64,000 nucleotides of DNA from Pelolinea submarina (GTDB taxonomy: Bacteria; Chloroflexota; Anaerolineae; Anaerolineales; Anaerolineaceae), in the NCBI RefSeq assembly GCF_003966975.1, contig NZ_AP018437.1:1860001-1924000 (forward strand), given 5' to 3'. Under the pieces are notes generated by a model. It did not search any database. It had not been told where the DNA came from and saw only the letters and a list, made by a program, of their open reading frames with translations. The translations under genes were made by a program, and so were the position numbers. Positions 52,299 to 62,265 of this stretch are shown here, piece by piece. How positions within the stretch are numbered: position 1 is the first letter of the stretch; each line of letters starts with the position of its first letter.

Positions 52299-54872
52299 CT
52301 ATCCTTTATCCAGATCTTTTTTCCATTGATAGATTTTATTGAGGGCCTCAATAGGACTTAAACTGTTGGGGTCCAACTTTTTAATATCTTTTAGAACGGG
52401 GCTATCCTGTGTGAACAGAGCCATTTGCGTGGGGTGCGAAGCTTCGTCCTTCAGCTCCAATTGGCGGGACTGTCCTTCCAATTGGGCCAGGATTTCATTG
52501 GCGCGAGTAATTACTGGGCCGGGAATGCCGGCCAATTGGGCGACGTGAATGCCGTAAGAACGGTCCGCGCCGCCGGGGACGATTTTATGCAAGAAGATGA
52601 CCTGATTGTCCACTTCGCTGACGGCCACGTTGTAGTTCTTGATATTCGGCAAGACGTCGGGCAATTGGGTCAGCTCGTGGTAATGGGTGGCAAAAAGTGT
52701 GCGGGATTTCAAACGCGGATGGTTGTGGATGTATTCCAACACTGCCCAGGCGATGGATAAACCGTCGTAGGTGCTGGTGCCGCGCCCGATTTCATCCAGG
52801 ATCAGCAGACTCTTATCGGTAGCGTTGTGCAGGATATTGGCTGTTTCGATCATCTCAACCATAAAAGTAGACTGCCCGGCGTGGATCTCATCCTGCGCAC
52901 CGATGCGTGTGAAGATACGATCAACGATGCCAATCTCGGCAGCATCGGCCGGAACAAAGGAGCCGATTTGAGCCAACAATACGATCAGGGCCACCTGGCG
53001 CAGATAGGTGCTCTTGCCGCTCATGTTGGGGCCGGTAATGACCTGAATGTTATCTCCATTGGCAAAGACGGTGTCGTTGGGGACAAAAGAAATGTCCACC
53101 CGGGTTTTCTCAACTACCGGGTGACGGCCATTTTTGATCATCAGGTGTTTATCTTCGGATAATTTGGGGCGAACGTAATTGTTTTCTGAAGCCGCCTGAG
53201 CGAAGGAAGCCAATACATCCAGCGTTCCGAGAAAACGCGAAGCAGCCAGAAGCTTTTTGGATGATTTTTTCAGTTCCGCACAGATTTCTTTGAAGACGCG
53301 ATTTTCAATAGCGTGAATGTTTTCTTCCGCATTCAAGACAATGGTTTCATATTCTTTCAGTTTAGGCGTGATGAACCGTTCGGCATTGACCAGGGTCTGT
53401 TTGCGGATGTATTCTTCCGGAGCCTGATCCGCGTAACTGTTGCTAATTTCGATGTAGTAGCCGAAAACTTTATTGAAACCGACTTTGAGGGTTTTGATGC
53501 CGGTGCGTTCCTTCTCCACCTTTTCCAAATTTGCGATGTAATCGCGGGAGTTCTTGGTGGATTGGATGATCTCGTCCAGTTCGCTGGAATAGCCTGGGCG
53601 GATTACGCCGGTGTGCGCCAGGGTTGCGGGCGGATCCTCCGCGATACTTTCCCGAAGCAGCATAAACTCACTGCTGCAATCATCCATTGCACCAGTCTCC
53701 CGATCCAATAGGGGAATGTGGCCGCTCACTTTTTTCAGAATTACCGGCAGGATTTCCAGCGTCTCGCGCAGCGCGACCAGATCGCGGGGAACGGCATGCT
53801 GGGCGACTACGCGGTTGATGATGCGTTCGATGTCGGCTACCGACCTCAACTGTTTTTGCAGCTCCAGACGGTCGAGCCCGTTTTCCAGCAAATACTCAAC
53901 AGCATCCAGCCGTTCCGTTATCTCCCCGGCGTGGATCAGCGGTTGGTTGACCCAGCGTCGAATCATACGCTTACCCATGGGTGTGCGTGTCTTGTCCATT
54001 ACTCCCAACAAAGAGCCGGCTTCAGAGACTTTTAAAATAGTCTCGGTAAGTTCAAGATTGCGGCGAGTGGCTTCGTCCAACACCATGTGGTCTTCGATAG
54101 CGTAAAAATTCAAATCGGTGAAAAGCGCCAAGGCCTGAGGGTCGCTTTCCTTTACATAACCCAGAATAGCGCCCAGAGCAGCCACCGCAGCGGGTTTATT
54201 CTTCAAACCAAACCCGTCCAGTGAGGAAACGTGGAATTGGGTTTTTAGTAGCTGTTCGGATCGTCCAAGCTCAAATTTCCAGTCCTGTAAAGACGTAACG
54301 TGATACTGTTCAGCAAACGGTAAATGGATGGATTCGGGCAGCAAAATTTCTGAAGGATGAAGACGTGAAATTTCCGCGTTGAGACGATTGTGGAATTCAT
54401 TGTCGTTGAAATGAGAGACGCCGATTTCACCGGTGGAAATATCCAAAAAGGCTAAGCCCGCGGTGTTTTCATGTATGAATAATGAAACCAGGTAGTTGTT
54501 TTTCTCGTTCTTGATTAATCCCGGTTCAATGACGGTGCCGGGCGAGACTAAACGAATAACCTCTCGCGGGAAGATTCCCTTCTGAGGTTGTTCGCCAATC
54601 TGTTCGCAGATGGCGACATGATAGCCCTTTTCGATTAAGCGCGAGATGTAGTTATCGGCGGCGTGGTAAGGAATGCCTGCCATGGGTACTTTTTGGCCTT
54701 TGGCAACGTTGCGGCCGGTCAGGACTATATCCAATTCCCGTGAGGTGATTTCAGCATCCTCGTCGAAGGTTTCATAAAAATCTCCGAGGCGGAAAAACAC
54801 AATGGCATCCGGATAATTCTTTTTAATATCCAGGTATTGTTGGCGAATAGGTGTTGCGTTTGTTTCGGACAT
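52299..54872 (-). CDS. mutS: DNA mismatch repair protein MutS
   Basis: Recognises base mismatches and small loops and recruits MutL. 857 residues. The mismatch-binding motif FRLGDFYETF lies near residue 25 with the essential Phe and Glu. The ATPase domain has Walker A GPNMSGKST (about residue 614) and Walker B SLLILDEIGRGTSTYDG, and the C-terminal helix-turn-helix dimerisation part is present. No mutL gene is adjacent. Family and length match MutS1. The gene runs on the minus strand after scpA. Confidence 0.97.
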   Translation of the reverse strand: MSETNATPIRQQYLDIKKNYPDAIVFFRLGDFYETFDEDAEITSRELDIVLTGRNVAKGQKVPMAGIPYHAADNYISRLIEKGYHVAICEQIGEQPQKGIFPREVIRLVSPGTVIEPGLIKNEKNNYLVSLFIHENTAGLAFLDISTGEIGVSHFNDNEFHNRLNAEISRLHPSEILLPESIHLPFAEQYHVTSLQDWKFELGRSEQLLKTQFHVSSLDGFGLKNKPAAVAALGAILGYVKESDPQALALFTDLNFYAIEDHMVLDEATRRNLELTETILKVSEAGSLLGVMDKTRTPMGKRMIRRWVNQPLIHAGEITERLDAVEYLLENGLDRLELQKQLRSVADIERIINRVVAQHAVPRDLVALRETLEILPVILKKVSGHIPLLDRETGAMDDCSSEFMLLRESIAEDPPATLAHTGVIRPGYSSELDEIIQSTKNSRDYIANLEKVEKERTGIKTLKVGFNKVFGYYIEISNSYADQAPEEYIRKQTLVNAERFITPKLKEYETIVLNAEENIHAIENRVFKEICAELKKSSKKLLAASRFLGTLDVLASFAQAASENNYVRPKLSEDKHLMIKNGRHPVVEKTRVDISFVPNDTVFANGDNIQVITGPNMSGKSTYLRQVALIVLLAQIGSFVPADAAEIGIVDRIFTRIGAQDEIHAGQSTFMVEMIETANILHNATDKSLLILDEIGRGTSTYDGLSIAWAVLEYIHNHPRLKSRTLFATHYHELTQLPDVLPNIKNYNVAVSEVDNQVIFLHKIVPGGADRSYGIHVAQLAGIPGPVITRANEILAQLEGQSRQLELKDEASHPTQMALFTQDSPVLKDIKKLDPNSLSPIEALNKIYQWKKDLDKG

Positions 54873-54900
54873 GCTAATTTATTTTATGAAGTAATAGATG

Positions 54901-55671
54901 TTATAGTTCTGTCTCAAAATCTTCTTCCAGGCTGCCGACACAATCCAATGAAATATCCCCAAAAAGTGTTTCCTGAGAGGCTTCAATGGTGTGGTGTTTG
55001 ATTAACTCCAGCAATGCCAGGAAGGTTACAATTAAATCCAATCGAGAGGGTTTGTCGCCCAAAATAGTGCTGAAATCACTATGGGTATTTTTTCTAAATA
55101 ACGCTGTAATTTCCCTAATTTTATTCTTGATCGTCAAAGTGGTGATGGTAACTACATCACTCAGCGGGGTGAAGTTCTCGTTTTCGAAGAAAATACCCAG
55201 CAAGATTTCCACCAAATCATCTACGGTGATATCGGAAATATCCAAAATCTCGCGATATTTGGGCGGCGCGCCGACGCGGTAGTAACTTTGCAGGTGGCCT
55301 TGTTCGCGATCTTTCATCCAGGCGGCAATATCCTTGAATTTTTTATATTCCACCAGCTGCCTGGCAAGTTGATCGCCTAAATCTTCTTCCTCATCCGAGG
55401 CCGATTCGTTGTTTGAAGGTAGTAAAATTGAAGACTTGATATATACAAGTTTGGCGGCAATAACAAGAAACGCTGAAACTTCAACCGGATCACGATCTGT
55501 AAGAGTCCGTAGATGCGCCAGATATTGGTCCGTTACTTTGGCCAGCGAAAGTTTGGTAATATCTAATTCAGCTTGCTCGATTAAATGGAGCAATAAATCC
55601 AGAGGTCCTTCATAAACCTCAGTGGAGATTTTATAATTAAGTGATGAGTGCCAGAGCGCGGGCAAGGACAT
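54901..55671 (-). CDS. scpA: Segregation and condensation protein A
   Basis: Kleisin subunit that bridges the Smc dimer. 256 residues: the N-terminal kleisin block EVYEGPLDLLLHLIEQ and LDITKLSLAKVTDQYL, an acidic middle, and a C-terminal winged helix (FLALLELIKHHTIEASQETLFGDI as two adjoining parts). The start at 55671 places the ATG 7 bases after a TATAAT, a leaderless arrangement; a longer frame begins at 55698. Its usual partner scpB is not adjacent, but smc is encoded 0.8 kb away on the other strand. Confidence 0.92.
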   Translation of the reverse strand: MSLPALWHSSLNYKISTEVYEGPLDLLLHLIEQAELDITKLSLAKVTDQYLAHLRTLTDRDPVEVSAFLVIAAKLVYIKSSILLPSNNESASDEEEDLGDQLARQLVEYKKFKDIAAWMKDREQGHLQSYYRVGAPPKYREILDISDITVDDLVEILLGIFFENENFTPLSDVVTITTLTIKNKIREITALFRKNTHSDFSTILGDKPSRLDLIVTFLALLELIKHHTIEASQETLFGDISLDCVGSLEEDFETEL

Positions 55672-55678
55672 AGATGCT

Positions 55679-55684
55679 ATTATA
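55679..55684 (-). promoter_or_regulatory. -10 element implying a leaderless scpA mRNA
   Basis: TATAAT on the minus strand ends 8 bases before the A of the scpA ATG (55671), so transcription should start at or within one or two bases of the start codon. No clear -35 is seen. Confidence 0.45.
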
Positions 55685-55736
55685 GCAGAGTGAAACAAGA
55701 GATAAAAAAATCTTAAGAAACGGCAAACTTATAAAT

Positions 55737-56444
55737 ATGAACGATGAAGCAATAATCGAAACAACGCAAGAATTGATGAACCGGCTGCATTTATATTTTA
55801 ACGATGAGCTGTTGCTGGCAAGGGCAATGACCCATCGTTCTTACTTGAACGAACATCCGGAAGCGCTTGAGGACAATGAGCGTCTGGAATTCCTGGGGGA
55901 TGCAGTTCTGGATTTTTTGGTTGGCGAGTGGCTGTATAACCGTTTCCCGGAGATGGAAGAGGGAGATTTAACCCAGATGCGATCCGCATTGGTGCAAACC
56001 AACCAGTTGGCGGCATTCGCCCGCTTGTTAAAATTTGAAAATACGATAAGATTAGGAAAAGGTGAAACCAAATCCGGCGGGAAGCTGCGCAATACGCTCC
56101 TGTGCGACGTGTTTGAAGCTTTCATCGGTTCACTTTTCCTTGATAAGGGTATTGAGGTAGTGAAAGAATTCATGAAACCTTTACTGGAAGTCGCGATTGA
56201 GGAAGTAATTGAACAACATAAGAATGAAGACCCCAAATCGCAATTACAGGAATGGGCACAGGCAAATGGTTACTCGACACCCAAATATCTGACCAGAAAT
56301 GTGCATGGACCGGATCATGCTAAAGTATTTGAAATTGAAGTGCGGGTGAATAGTAAAGTAATGGGCGAGGGCATCGGCAAGAGCAAGCAAGCTGCCGAAA
56401 AAAGCGCCGCTCAAAAAGCTCTCGAGAGTATCAACCAGCATTAA
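55737..56444 (+). CDS. rnc: Ribonuclease III
   Basis: Cuts double-stranded RNA in rRNA processing and regulation. 235 residues. The catalytic signature NERLEFLGDAVLDF is at 48-61 and the second acidic site CDVFEAFIGSLFLD carries the other metal ligands. The C-terminal dsRNA-binding domain has QLQEWAQANG and GIGKSKQAAEKSAAQKAL. The gene directly precedes smc with a one-base gap, a common bacterial arrangement. Confidence 0.96.
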   Translation: MNDEAIIETTQELMNRLHLYFNDELLLARAMTHRSYLNEHPEALEDNERLEFLGDAVLDFLVGEWLYNRFPEMEEGDLTQMRSALVQTNQLAAFARLLKFENTIRLGKGETKSGGKLRNTLLCDVFEAFIGSLFLDKGIEVVKEFMKPLLEVAIEEVIEQHKNEDPKSQLQEWAQANGYSTPKYLTRNVHGPDHAKVFEIEVRVNSKVMGEGIGKSKQAAEKSAAQKALESINQH

Positions 56445-56445
56445 T

Positions 56446-59400
56446 ATGGCGAATCGACTACTATCCCTCGAATTACATGGCTATAAAACTTTTGCCAGCA
56501 AAACCAGCTTTGACTTCCCTGGCCAAATAACCGCCATCGTCGGCCCTAATGGTTCCGGAAAGTCCAACATTTCAGATTCCATTCGTTGGGTTCTGGGTGA
56601 GCAGGCCTACAGCCTGCTGCGTGGGAAAAAGACCTTGGATATGATCTTTTCCGGTTCCGAACAGCGCCCGCGTGCTTCCATGGCTTCGGTTTCAATCACT
56701 TTTGATAACCAGAACGGTTGGCTGCCGGTTGAATTTTCGGAAGTAACCCTGACCCGCCGCGCTTATCGCAGCGGTGAAAATGAATACCTGCTGAACAATC
56801 AAAAAGTTAGGCTGAAAGAGATCAACGAGCTGCTGGCAAATTCTGGGTTGGGGGAACGTACATACACCATCATCGGACAAGGCCTGGTGGACACGGCTCT
56901 GAGTTTGAAACCGGAGGAAAGACGCCGGTTTTTTGAAGAAGCTTCCGGTATTGGGTTGTATAAAGGCCGGCGGGAAGACGCCACCCAAAAACTGGATAAA
57001 ACCCTGCGCAATATGGAACGCATTAACGATATTTTGCGTGAATTAAAACCGCGTTTGGGATATCTGGAAAAAAGCAAGGAAAAAGCCAAGCAGTACCTGC
57101 AAGTACAGAATGACCTCAACTTACTGCTGAAAGATTGGTATGGATATAACTGGCATGCCGTGCAGCGAGAACTTGTCTACGCATCTGATTTCAGCAGCAA
57201 GCAAAATGAGCAGTTGAATGTCAGGCGCGAAGAAAAGCAAAAACTGGAAGCCAGGGTCAACCGCATTCAGGGTGATCTGAATGATAAACGCGACCAGTTG
57301 GCCAACCTGCATCTGGAATTATCCAAACTACATTCAATAAAAGAAGACGCAACGCGGGAAATTGCCGTGCATGAAGAGCGCGAAAGATCGATTCGCGAGC
57401 GCAGCCAGGAACTGGAAGCGGCGGTTTTAGTATTGACAGATGAGATCGGCCAGCATGAGGCGGAACTCAAAACGCTGGAACAAAGCGGTAATGAGATCCG
57501 GCAGGAACTGGAGCAGGCCGGCCGCGCGTTATCCGATGCGAATGGGAAATTGGATGCGCGGCGGCAAGAACGGGTGAAGATTGAGCGGTTGATTGAAGAG
57601 CTTCAGAAGCAGGTCATCGCCAACGAATCGGAGATCCTGAAAACCGAATCACGCATCGAACAGCTCAATCATCAGGCGGAAAATGACCGCAATGAGCTGC
57701 AAATATTGAACAACAATCGCTCCGGTGTGGACGAATTTATCAGTCAGTCGGACGGCAAACTGAAAGAACTCGAGAAAAACACCACGACGCTTCAAGCGGA
57801 AATTACGCAGAACCAGCAAGCGCTGGAGAACAAACGTAAAGAGCGCAACAGAGCACGCGAAAAAATCGATCAGTTGGAGCGCAAGTACAAAGAGATTGAT
57901 TTGGCCGTTTCAAAATTGAATGCGGAATTGAAGGTCATCCGTCAAGCCGAAGAAAGCCTGACCGGGTTCACCTCCGGATCGAAGGAATTTGTGCAGGCCG
58001 CGCGCAGTAACAAAGTTTCCGCTAAATTCGCACTGCTGCTGGATTATTTAAAAGTTCCTCAGGAATATGAACTGGCTTTCAGCGCTGCGCTGGGAGATAT
58101 GTTGGAAGGTATCATCCTGGGAGAAGGTACTTCAACGCAGGATATTCTGACCTACCTTGAAAACAGCAAAACCTCCCGGACCGTTTTCTTACCGGAATGG
58201 TGGCAGGTACAAACCCCGCAAAAATCCATACAAGGGACTAACGCGGTTAAAGCCTCGGATTTGGTTAAGGAAACCGAACACTACAATGGCCTGATAAAAA
58301 ATATCCTCTCCAGCACGTATATCGTGGATACTGCTGCTGAAGCGGAAGCGTTGGTGAAGCAGCTTCCTCTGGGAATGAAAGTGGTTACCCGCAAAGGAGA
58401 AGTATTTGATACCCGCGGCACCATTACCGCCGGCAACGAATACCGCGTGAAAAACCTTTCCCGCAAACGTGAAAAAGAAGCTACGGAAAAAGACGTGCTT
58501 ACCTTCCAAACGGAATCGCAAAGTCTTCAGAAGGAACTGGAGATACAAAAGAATAATCTGGTGCAACTGAATGACGCTATCAGGACCTTATCGGAAACCG
58601 ACCAGCAGCTTCAGAGGAAAGTCCAGCAGTTGGGTATCGACCGGCATAAATTAGAGATCGAGAAAAACCAGCGAGCCGAACAACTGGAGGATATCCGCAA
58701 GCGATTGGAACAGATCAACCTTTCTTCCAAGGCTCGCAGTGATGAGAGCGCTCGTTTGAAAAGCTCGCTGAAAGAGCTGCGCGATCAGTTGTCTGAAAAG
58801 CAGACAAGGCTGGATTCTCATTTCCAAAGCGTCAATAACTTGCCCATTGAGGAAATTCGTTCGATGGTGATGGAGCTGACATCCGATAAAGCGGTCATCG
58901 AAGAACTGGCGAACCAGCAGCGCAGCCGGGTTGAAGAAAAAGAAAAACTTATCCGGGAAACCAACGCGAAAATCGGTTCCCAGCGGAACCGTTTGACGGA
59001 AATGGCTCAAACACTGGAAGAGATTCTGGCTGAAAAGCAGAACCTGGCAGAAACCGACAGCAGTGTATCTACCGAGATTGAGGCTTTATCTGAAAAAATT
59101 AAGCCTTTGGAAGAGGAAGTTGAATCCGGGATCAAACATCAGGGAACGCTGCTCGAAGAAGTAGACGCCAGCCGCAACCAGTACTCCATCGCGGAACGCC
59201 ATGCGCTGCAGGCTCAAATGAAGGTGGATAAACTGCGCGACCGCATGGAAGAATTGCGCAAGAAGATCCAGGAAGACTTCGGGTTACTGCCTGAAGAGAA
59301 TGAAGAAGGACTGATTGGCCCTAAACCGCTGCCTATTGACGGCATGATCGCGACTTTGCCGGATATTGAAATTTTGCCGGAAAACCTGGACGAGCAAATC

Positions 59401-60045
59401 AAACAGCAAAAATCCTATTTGCGCCGGTTGGGCCCTGTCAACCCGGACGCTGAGATGGAATTTGACGAAGTTGACCAGCGCGTTCATTTTCTGAGCGAGC
59501 AGCTTCTGGATTTGGAAAAAGCGGAAAAAGATTTACGCCAGGTAGTGGAAGAGCTGGACGAATTGATGAAAAAGGAATTCATGAAAACCTTCCGCAAGGT
59601 GGAAGAGGAATTCAAAGTGATATTCGCCCAGTTGTTTACGGGCGGCTCGGCACGCCTTTACCTGGAAGATGAAGAGAACGTCATGGATTCAGGCATCGAA
59701 ATCGAAGCAACCTTGCCCGGCAAGCGCCGCCAGGAATTGGGGCTGCTTTCAGGCGGTGAGAGAAGCTTGACAGCCGTTGCTTTAATTTTCGCGCTGCTGA
59801 AGATTTCCCCCACACCTTTCTGTATCATGGACGAAGTGGACGCCATGTTGGATGAATCCAACGTTGTCCGTTTTGGCGAATTGCTGCATGAATTGAGCGA
59901 TACTACCCAGTTTATTGTCATCACTCATAACCGCAACACGGTCCAAATGGCGGATGTTCTTTATGGTGTGACCATGGGTAAAGATTCGGTCAGCCAGGTG
60001 ATCAGCCTGCGCATGGACGAACTCACCGATGAAATGGTGCAGTAA
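56446..60045 (+). CDS. smc: Chromosome segregation protein SMC
   Basis: 1199-residue SMC ATPase of condensin-type complexes. Walker A GPNGSGKSN is at 33-41, followed by the IRWVLGEQ segment. Two long coiled coils (about 170-500 and 670-1000) flank the hinge domain (about 515-665, with AALGDMLEGIIL). The C-terminal head has the signature LSGGERSLTA near 1103 and Walker B CIMDEVDAMLDE near 1127. With ScpA (and an ScpB not in the window) it compacts and separates chromosomes. A strong terminator follows. Confidence 0.97.
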   Translation: MANRLLSLELHGYKTFASKTSFDFPGQITAIVGPNGSGKSNISDSIRWVLGEQAYSLLRGKKTLDMIFSGSEQRPRASMASVSITFDNQNGWLPVEFSEVTLTRRAYRSGENEYLLNNQKVRLKEINELLANSGLGERTYTIIGQGLVDTALSLKPEERRRFFEEASGIGLYKGRREDATQKLDKTLRNMERINDILRELKPRLGYLEKSKEKAKQYLQVQNDLNLLLKDWYGYNWHAVQRELVYASDFSSKQNEQLNVRREEKQKLEARVNRIQGDLNDKRDQLANLHLELSKLHSIKEDATREIAVHEERERSIRERSQELEAAVLVLTDEIGQHEAELKTLEQSGNEIRQELEQAGRALSDANGKLDARRQERVKIERLIEELQKQVIANESEILKTESRIEQLNHQAENDRNELQILNNNRSGVDEFISQSDGKLKELEKNTTTLQAEITQNQQALENKRKERNRAREKIDQLERKYKEIDLAVSKLNAELKVIRQAEESLTGFTSGSKEFVQAARSNKVSAKFALLLDYLKVPQEYELAFSAALGDMLEGIILGEGTSTQDILTYLENSKTSRTVFLPEWWQVQTPQKSIQGTNAVKASDLVKETEHYNGLIKNILSSTYIVDTAAEAEALVKQLPLGMKVVTRKGEVFDTRGTITAGNEYRVKNLSRKREKEATEKDVLTFQTESQSLQKELEIQKNNLVQLNDAIRTLSETDQQLQRKVQQLGIDRHKLEIEKNQRAEQLEDIRKRLEQINLSSKARSDESARLKSSLKELRDQLSEKQTRLDSHFQSVNNLPIEEIRSMVMELTSDKAVIEELANQQRSRVEEKEKLIRETNAKIGSQRNRLTEMAQTLEEILAEKQNLAETDSSVSTEIEALSEKIKPLEEEVESGIKHQGTLLEEVDASRNQYSIAERHALQAQMKVDKLRDRMEELRKKIQEDFGLLPEENEEGLIGPKPLPIDGMIATLPDIEILPENLDEQIKQQKSYLRRLGPVNPDAEMEFDEVDQRVHFLSEQLLDLEKAEKDLRQVVEELDELMKKEFMKTFRKVEEEFKVIFAQLFTGGSARLYLEDEENVMDSGIEIEATLPGKRRQELGLLSGGERSLTAVALIFALLKISPTPFCIMDEVDAMLDESNVVRFGELLHELSDTTQFIVITHNRNTVQMADVLYGVTMGKDSVSQVISLRMDELTDEMVQ

Positions 60046-60098
60046 TCCTGATAAGAATTAATTACTAAACCGATAAAGATTCCCAGCAAACAAAAAAG

Positions 60099-60128
60099 AA
60101 GGCGGCCTGTATATTTACAAGCCGCCTT
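60099..60128. terminator. Bidirectional terminator between smc and the foldase gene
   Basis: AAGGCGGC (60099-60106) pairs with GCCGCCTT (60121-60128), with further weak pairing inside. A-rich upstream and T-rich downstream flanks allow function on both strands. Confidence 0.8.
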
Positions 60129-60158
60129 GATTGTTATTACGTACTTTTTTTCGAAAGA

Positions 60159-61541
60159 CTAGTTGACCAGCATATCCGCTGAAATTGAGGGATCCTGCGG
60201 AACGATATCTTTCCAGACATCATTAATCTTGATGGTTTTGTCCGCTTTAGCCTCATCCAGCCAATTCTGGTAATGAAGTTGCTGGGCGTAGTTGTAATCA
60301 TCGGCGCTGAGTGCCCGGTCCTCGTGGCCAACCACCTGAATGATGTGCCAGCCGTAATCGGTCTCAACCGGTTCACTGGTTTTGCCGACTTCCAAAGCAA
60401 ACGCAGCTTCTTCAAAGGGCTCAACCATATAGCCGCGTGGGAACCAACCCAAGTCGCCGCCAGTGGTGTTGTTGCTGGTGTCCAATGAAAGTTCCGCGGC
60501 CAAAGCGTTCCAATCCTCACCTGCATCCAGGCGGGCCAGAACGTCCTTCGCTTCGTCTTCGGTTTCCACCAGAATGTGACGTGCCCAGACCTGTTCCTGT
60601 ACAACGGGCAGTTCGGAATAAATCTGTTTCTGGACTTTCTGGTCCAGCAGGTAATGGTACACATATTGTCGCAGATATTCTTCGCTGACGTTCACAGACT
60701 CAAGCGAGGTGATATATTCGTTGTAGCTTTCCTGGTAGAGTTCTTCAGTATAAGGTGTGGCTGTCGGTTCCGCTGTTTCTTCAGCAGCAACTTCGGCGGG
60801 TGTGGCGGTTGCTTCGGGTGTTTCCTCGGCAGCTTCCACATCGGCAGTCTCGGCGCTTTCAGCAACAGCTTCTGTTGCTTCAACCGCTTCTTCAGTCTCC
60901 GTTGCCACAACTTCAGTAGGTACTACTTCTTCGGTTGCTTCCAATACCGGTGTGGGGGTATAACCCAGCAAAGCCTGTTCGGCTTCGGATACCGTTGGGG
61001 TATTCCAGGGAGTAGTAGTTGGTTCGGGGGTGGGGGTTCCGGAGGGATAATAATTGAACAGTTCCATCAGGAGTTCATCAACATCCGCGTCACTCACTTC
61101 TATCCCCATTTTCTTTGCTTCGATTGCGATCACTTGATCGTCAACCATGCTATTGAGAACAGTTTCCCCAAATGATTCATAATCAGCCAACGTACTTTGG
61201 ACCTGCTGCATTTGACTCAGGAAGTACTGCTGGTATTCTGCCGAGTCGCCAAACATCTGATACTGCGCGTAGAGAATGCTGTACTGTTGAATATAAGCAT
61301 TCCGTTCCAGGCGCACCCGATTGACGAAATAATCGTTATCAATGCGAGTGTGGTCCACTTTGGCAACCGCAATATGATTCTTGAAAACCTTATCATATAA
61401 CAGGGCATAACCAACCATTCCAACGATCAAAGCCGCTGTGATGATAAAACCGATAATAATAATTCGGTTTTGTTTCTTTTCGCGAGCGGAATGAATGGAT
61501 GGCCGTTTGGGGGCCTGTTCTTCTTTTTTTGTTGAAGACAT
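60159..61541 (-). CDS. Membrane-anchored parvulin-type peptidyl-prolyl isomerase
   Basis: 460-residue foldase of the SurA/PrsA type. A basic N terminus and one membrane helix (about 27-47) put the rest outside the membrane. A SurA-N-like chaperone part (about 55-165) follows. Then comes a low-complexity tract of about 100 residues (165-265) of Ala, Glu, Thr, Pro and Val. The rotamase domain (about 310-405) has VWARHILVETEDEAKDV, GGDLGWFPRGYMVEPFEEA and the YGWHIIQVVG end. Likely assists folding of exported proteins. It is the last of a run with rpsR and rpsF. Confidence 0.87.
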   Translation of the reverse strand: MSSTKKEEQAPKRPSIHSAREKKQNRIIIIGFIITAALIVGMVGYALLYDKVFKNHIAVAKVDHTRIDNDYFVNRVRLERNAYIQQYSILYAQYQMFGDSAEYQQYFLSQMQQVQSTLADYESFGETVLNSMVDDQVIAIEAKKMGIEVSDADVDELLMELFNYYPSGTPTPEPTTTPWNTPTVSEAEQALLGYTPTPVLEATEEVVPTEVVATETEEAVEATEAVAESAETADVEAAEETPEATATPAEVAAEETAEPTATPYTEELYQESYNEYITSLESVNVSEEYLRQYVYHYLLDQKVQKQIYSELPVVQEQVWARHILVETEDEAKDVLARLDAGEDWNALAAELSLDTSNNTTGGDLGWFPRGYMVEPFEEAAFALEVGKTSEPVETDYGWHIIQVVGHEDRALSADDYNYAQQLHYQNWLDEAKADKTIKINDVWKDIVPQDPSISADMLVN

Positions 61542-61564
61542 GATGTTTATTTCTCCAATTTATC

Positions 61565-61852
61565 TTAGCGGGTTCTTTCTTCCCAAGTACCGCCAGCAAA
61601 CGGCAGCAGAGCGATGTGCCGGGCGCGTTTGATTTCGCGGGCAACCGCACGCTGGTGTTTGGCACACGTGCCGGTTTGACGGCGCGGACGAATTTTCCCT
61701 TCTTCTGTGGTGTATTTTCTCAAGAGCGGGTAATTCTTGTAGTCAATTTCCAGGGTGGTATCTGAGCAGAATTGGCAGTAACGCGGTCTGGGAGTGTATC
61801 TTCGAGAACCACGCTGGCCCTGATCTGATCCTTGATAGCTATCTTCAGCCAT
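61565..61852 (-). CDS. rpsR: Ribosomal protein bS18
   Basis: Small-subunit ribosomal protein, 95 residues, binding next to bS6 on the platform. [23 protein letters not shown] has the CxxC pair seen in some bS18 versions, in two adjoining parts, followed by [38 protein letters not shown] conserved sequence. The basic, unstructured N-terminal tail is longer than in E. coli. It follows rpsF after 65 bases; no ssb gene lies between them. Confidence 0.95.
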   Translation of the reverse strand: MAEDSYQGSDQGQRGSRRYTPRPRYCQFCSDTTLEIDYKNYPLLRKYTTEEGKIRPRRQTGTCAKHQRAVAREIKRARHIALLPFAGGTWEERTR

Positions 61853-61917
61853 TATTTCTCCTTCTGTTGTTCCGGCAGGTTAAATTATCCTGCAAAACAA
61901 CTGATTTATTAATTAGA

Positions 61918-62199
61918 TTATTTCGCGATAATCAGGAAACGCATAACCGGTTCCAAGATACGTAGATTCTTTTCCAAATCTGCTACCGCTTCTGAGGGCA
62001 TGCTAATGTAGTGAAGGAAGTAAACGCCTTCATTTTGCTTCTGGATTTCATAAGCCAGACGCCGCTTGCCCCAATTATCAATTTTCTCGATTGAACCGCC
62101 GGATTTAACAATCCAGTCCTTGATTTTCTCAAGTGCCTGGCTGGATGCTTCTTCATCCAAATCGGGATGGACAATCACCATCAATTCATAATTATTCAC
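61918..62199 (-). CDS. rpsF: Ribosomal protein bS6
   Basis: 93-residue small-subunit protein, partner of bS18. Conserved blocks are YELMVIVHPDLDEE, NWGKRRLAYEIQKQNEGVY and LRILEPVMRFLI. The start codon is GTG at 62199, supported by AAAGGAGG 8 bases upstream. In many bacteria the order is rpsF-ssb-rpsR; here ssb is missing from the operon. Confidence 0.95.
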   Translation of the reverse strand: MNNYELMVIVHPDLDEEASSQALEKIKDWIVKSGGSIEKIDNWGKRRLAYEIQKQNEGVYFLHYISMPSEAVADLEKNLRILEPVMRFLIIAK

Positions 62200-62228
62200 G
62201 CAGGATTCCTCCTTTCCATGGGTTTGCC

Positions 62229-62255
62229 CCTGATTTCAACGGGTGTTGATTCAGG
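62229..62255 (-). promoter_or_regulatory. Hairpin in the rpsF leader
   Basis: CCTGA and TCAGG, then TCAAC and GTTGA, pair around a small internal loop and a four-base ACCC cap, 30 bases before the rpsF start. It contains a CCG trinucleotide at the loop. A bS6:bS18-binding autoregulatory element has been described in rpsF leaders, but I cannot confirm that this is that motif. Confidence 0.4.
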
Positions 62256-62265
62256 AGCGGAAAGG

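Noticed and set aside
60576..61175. 199-codon plus-strand ORF rich in Phe, Gly and Cys
   Set aside because: Antisense reflection of the Ala/Glu/Thr-rich linker of the foldase gene.
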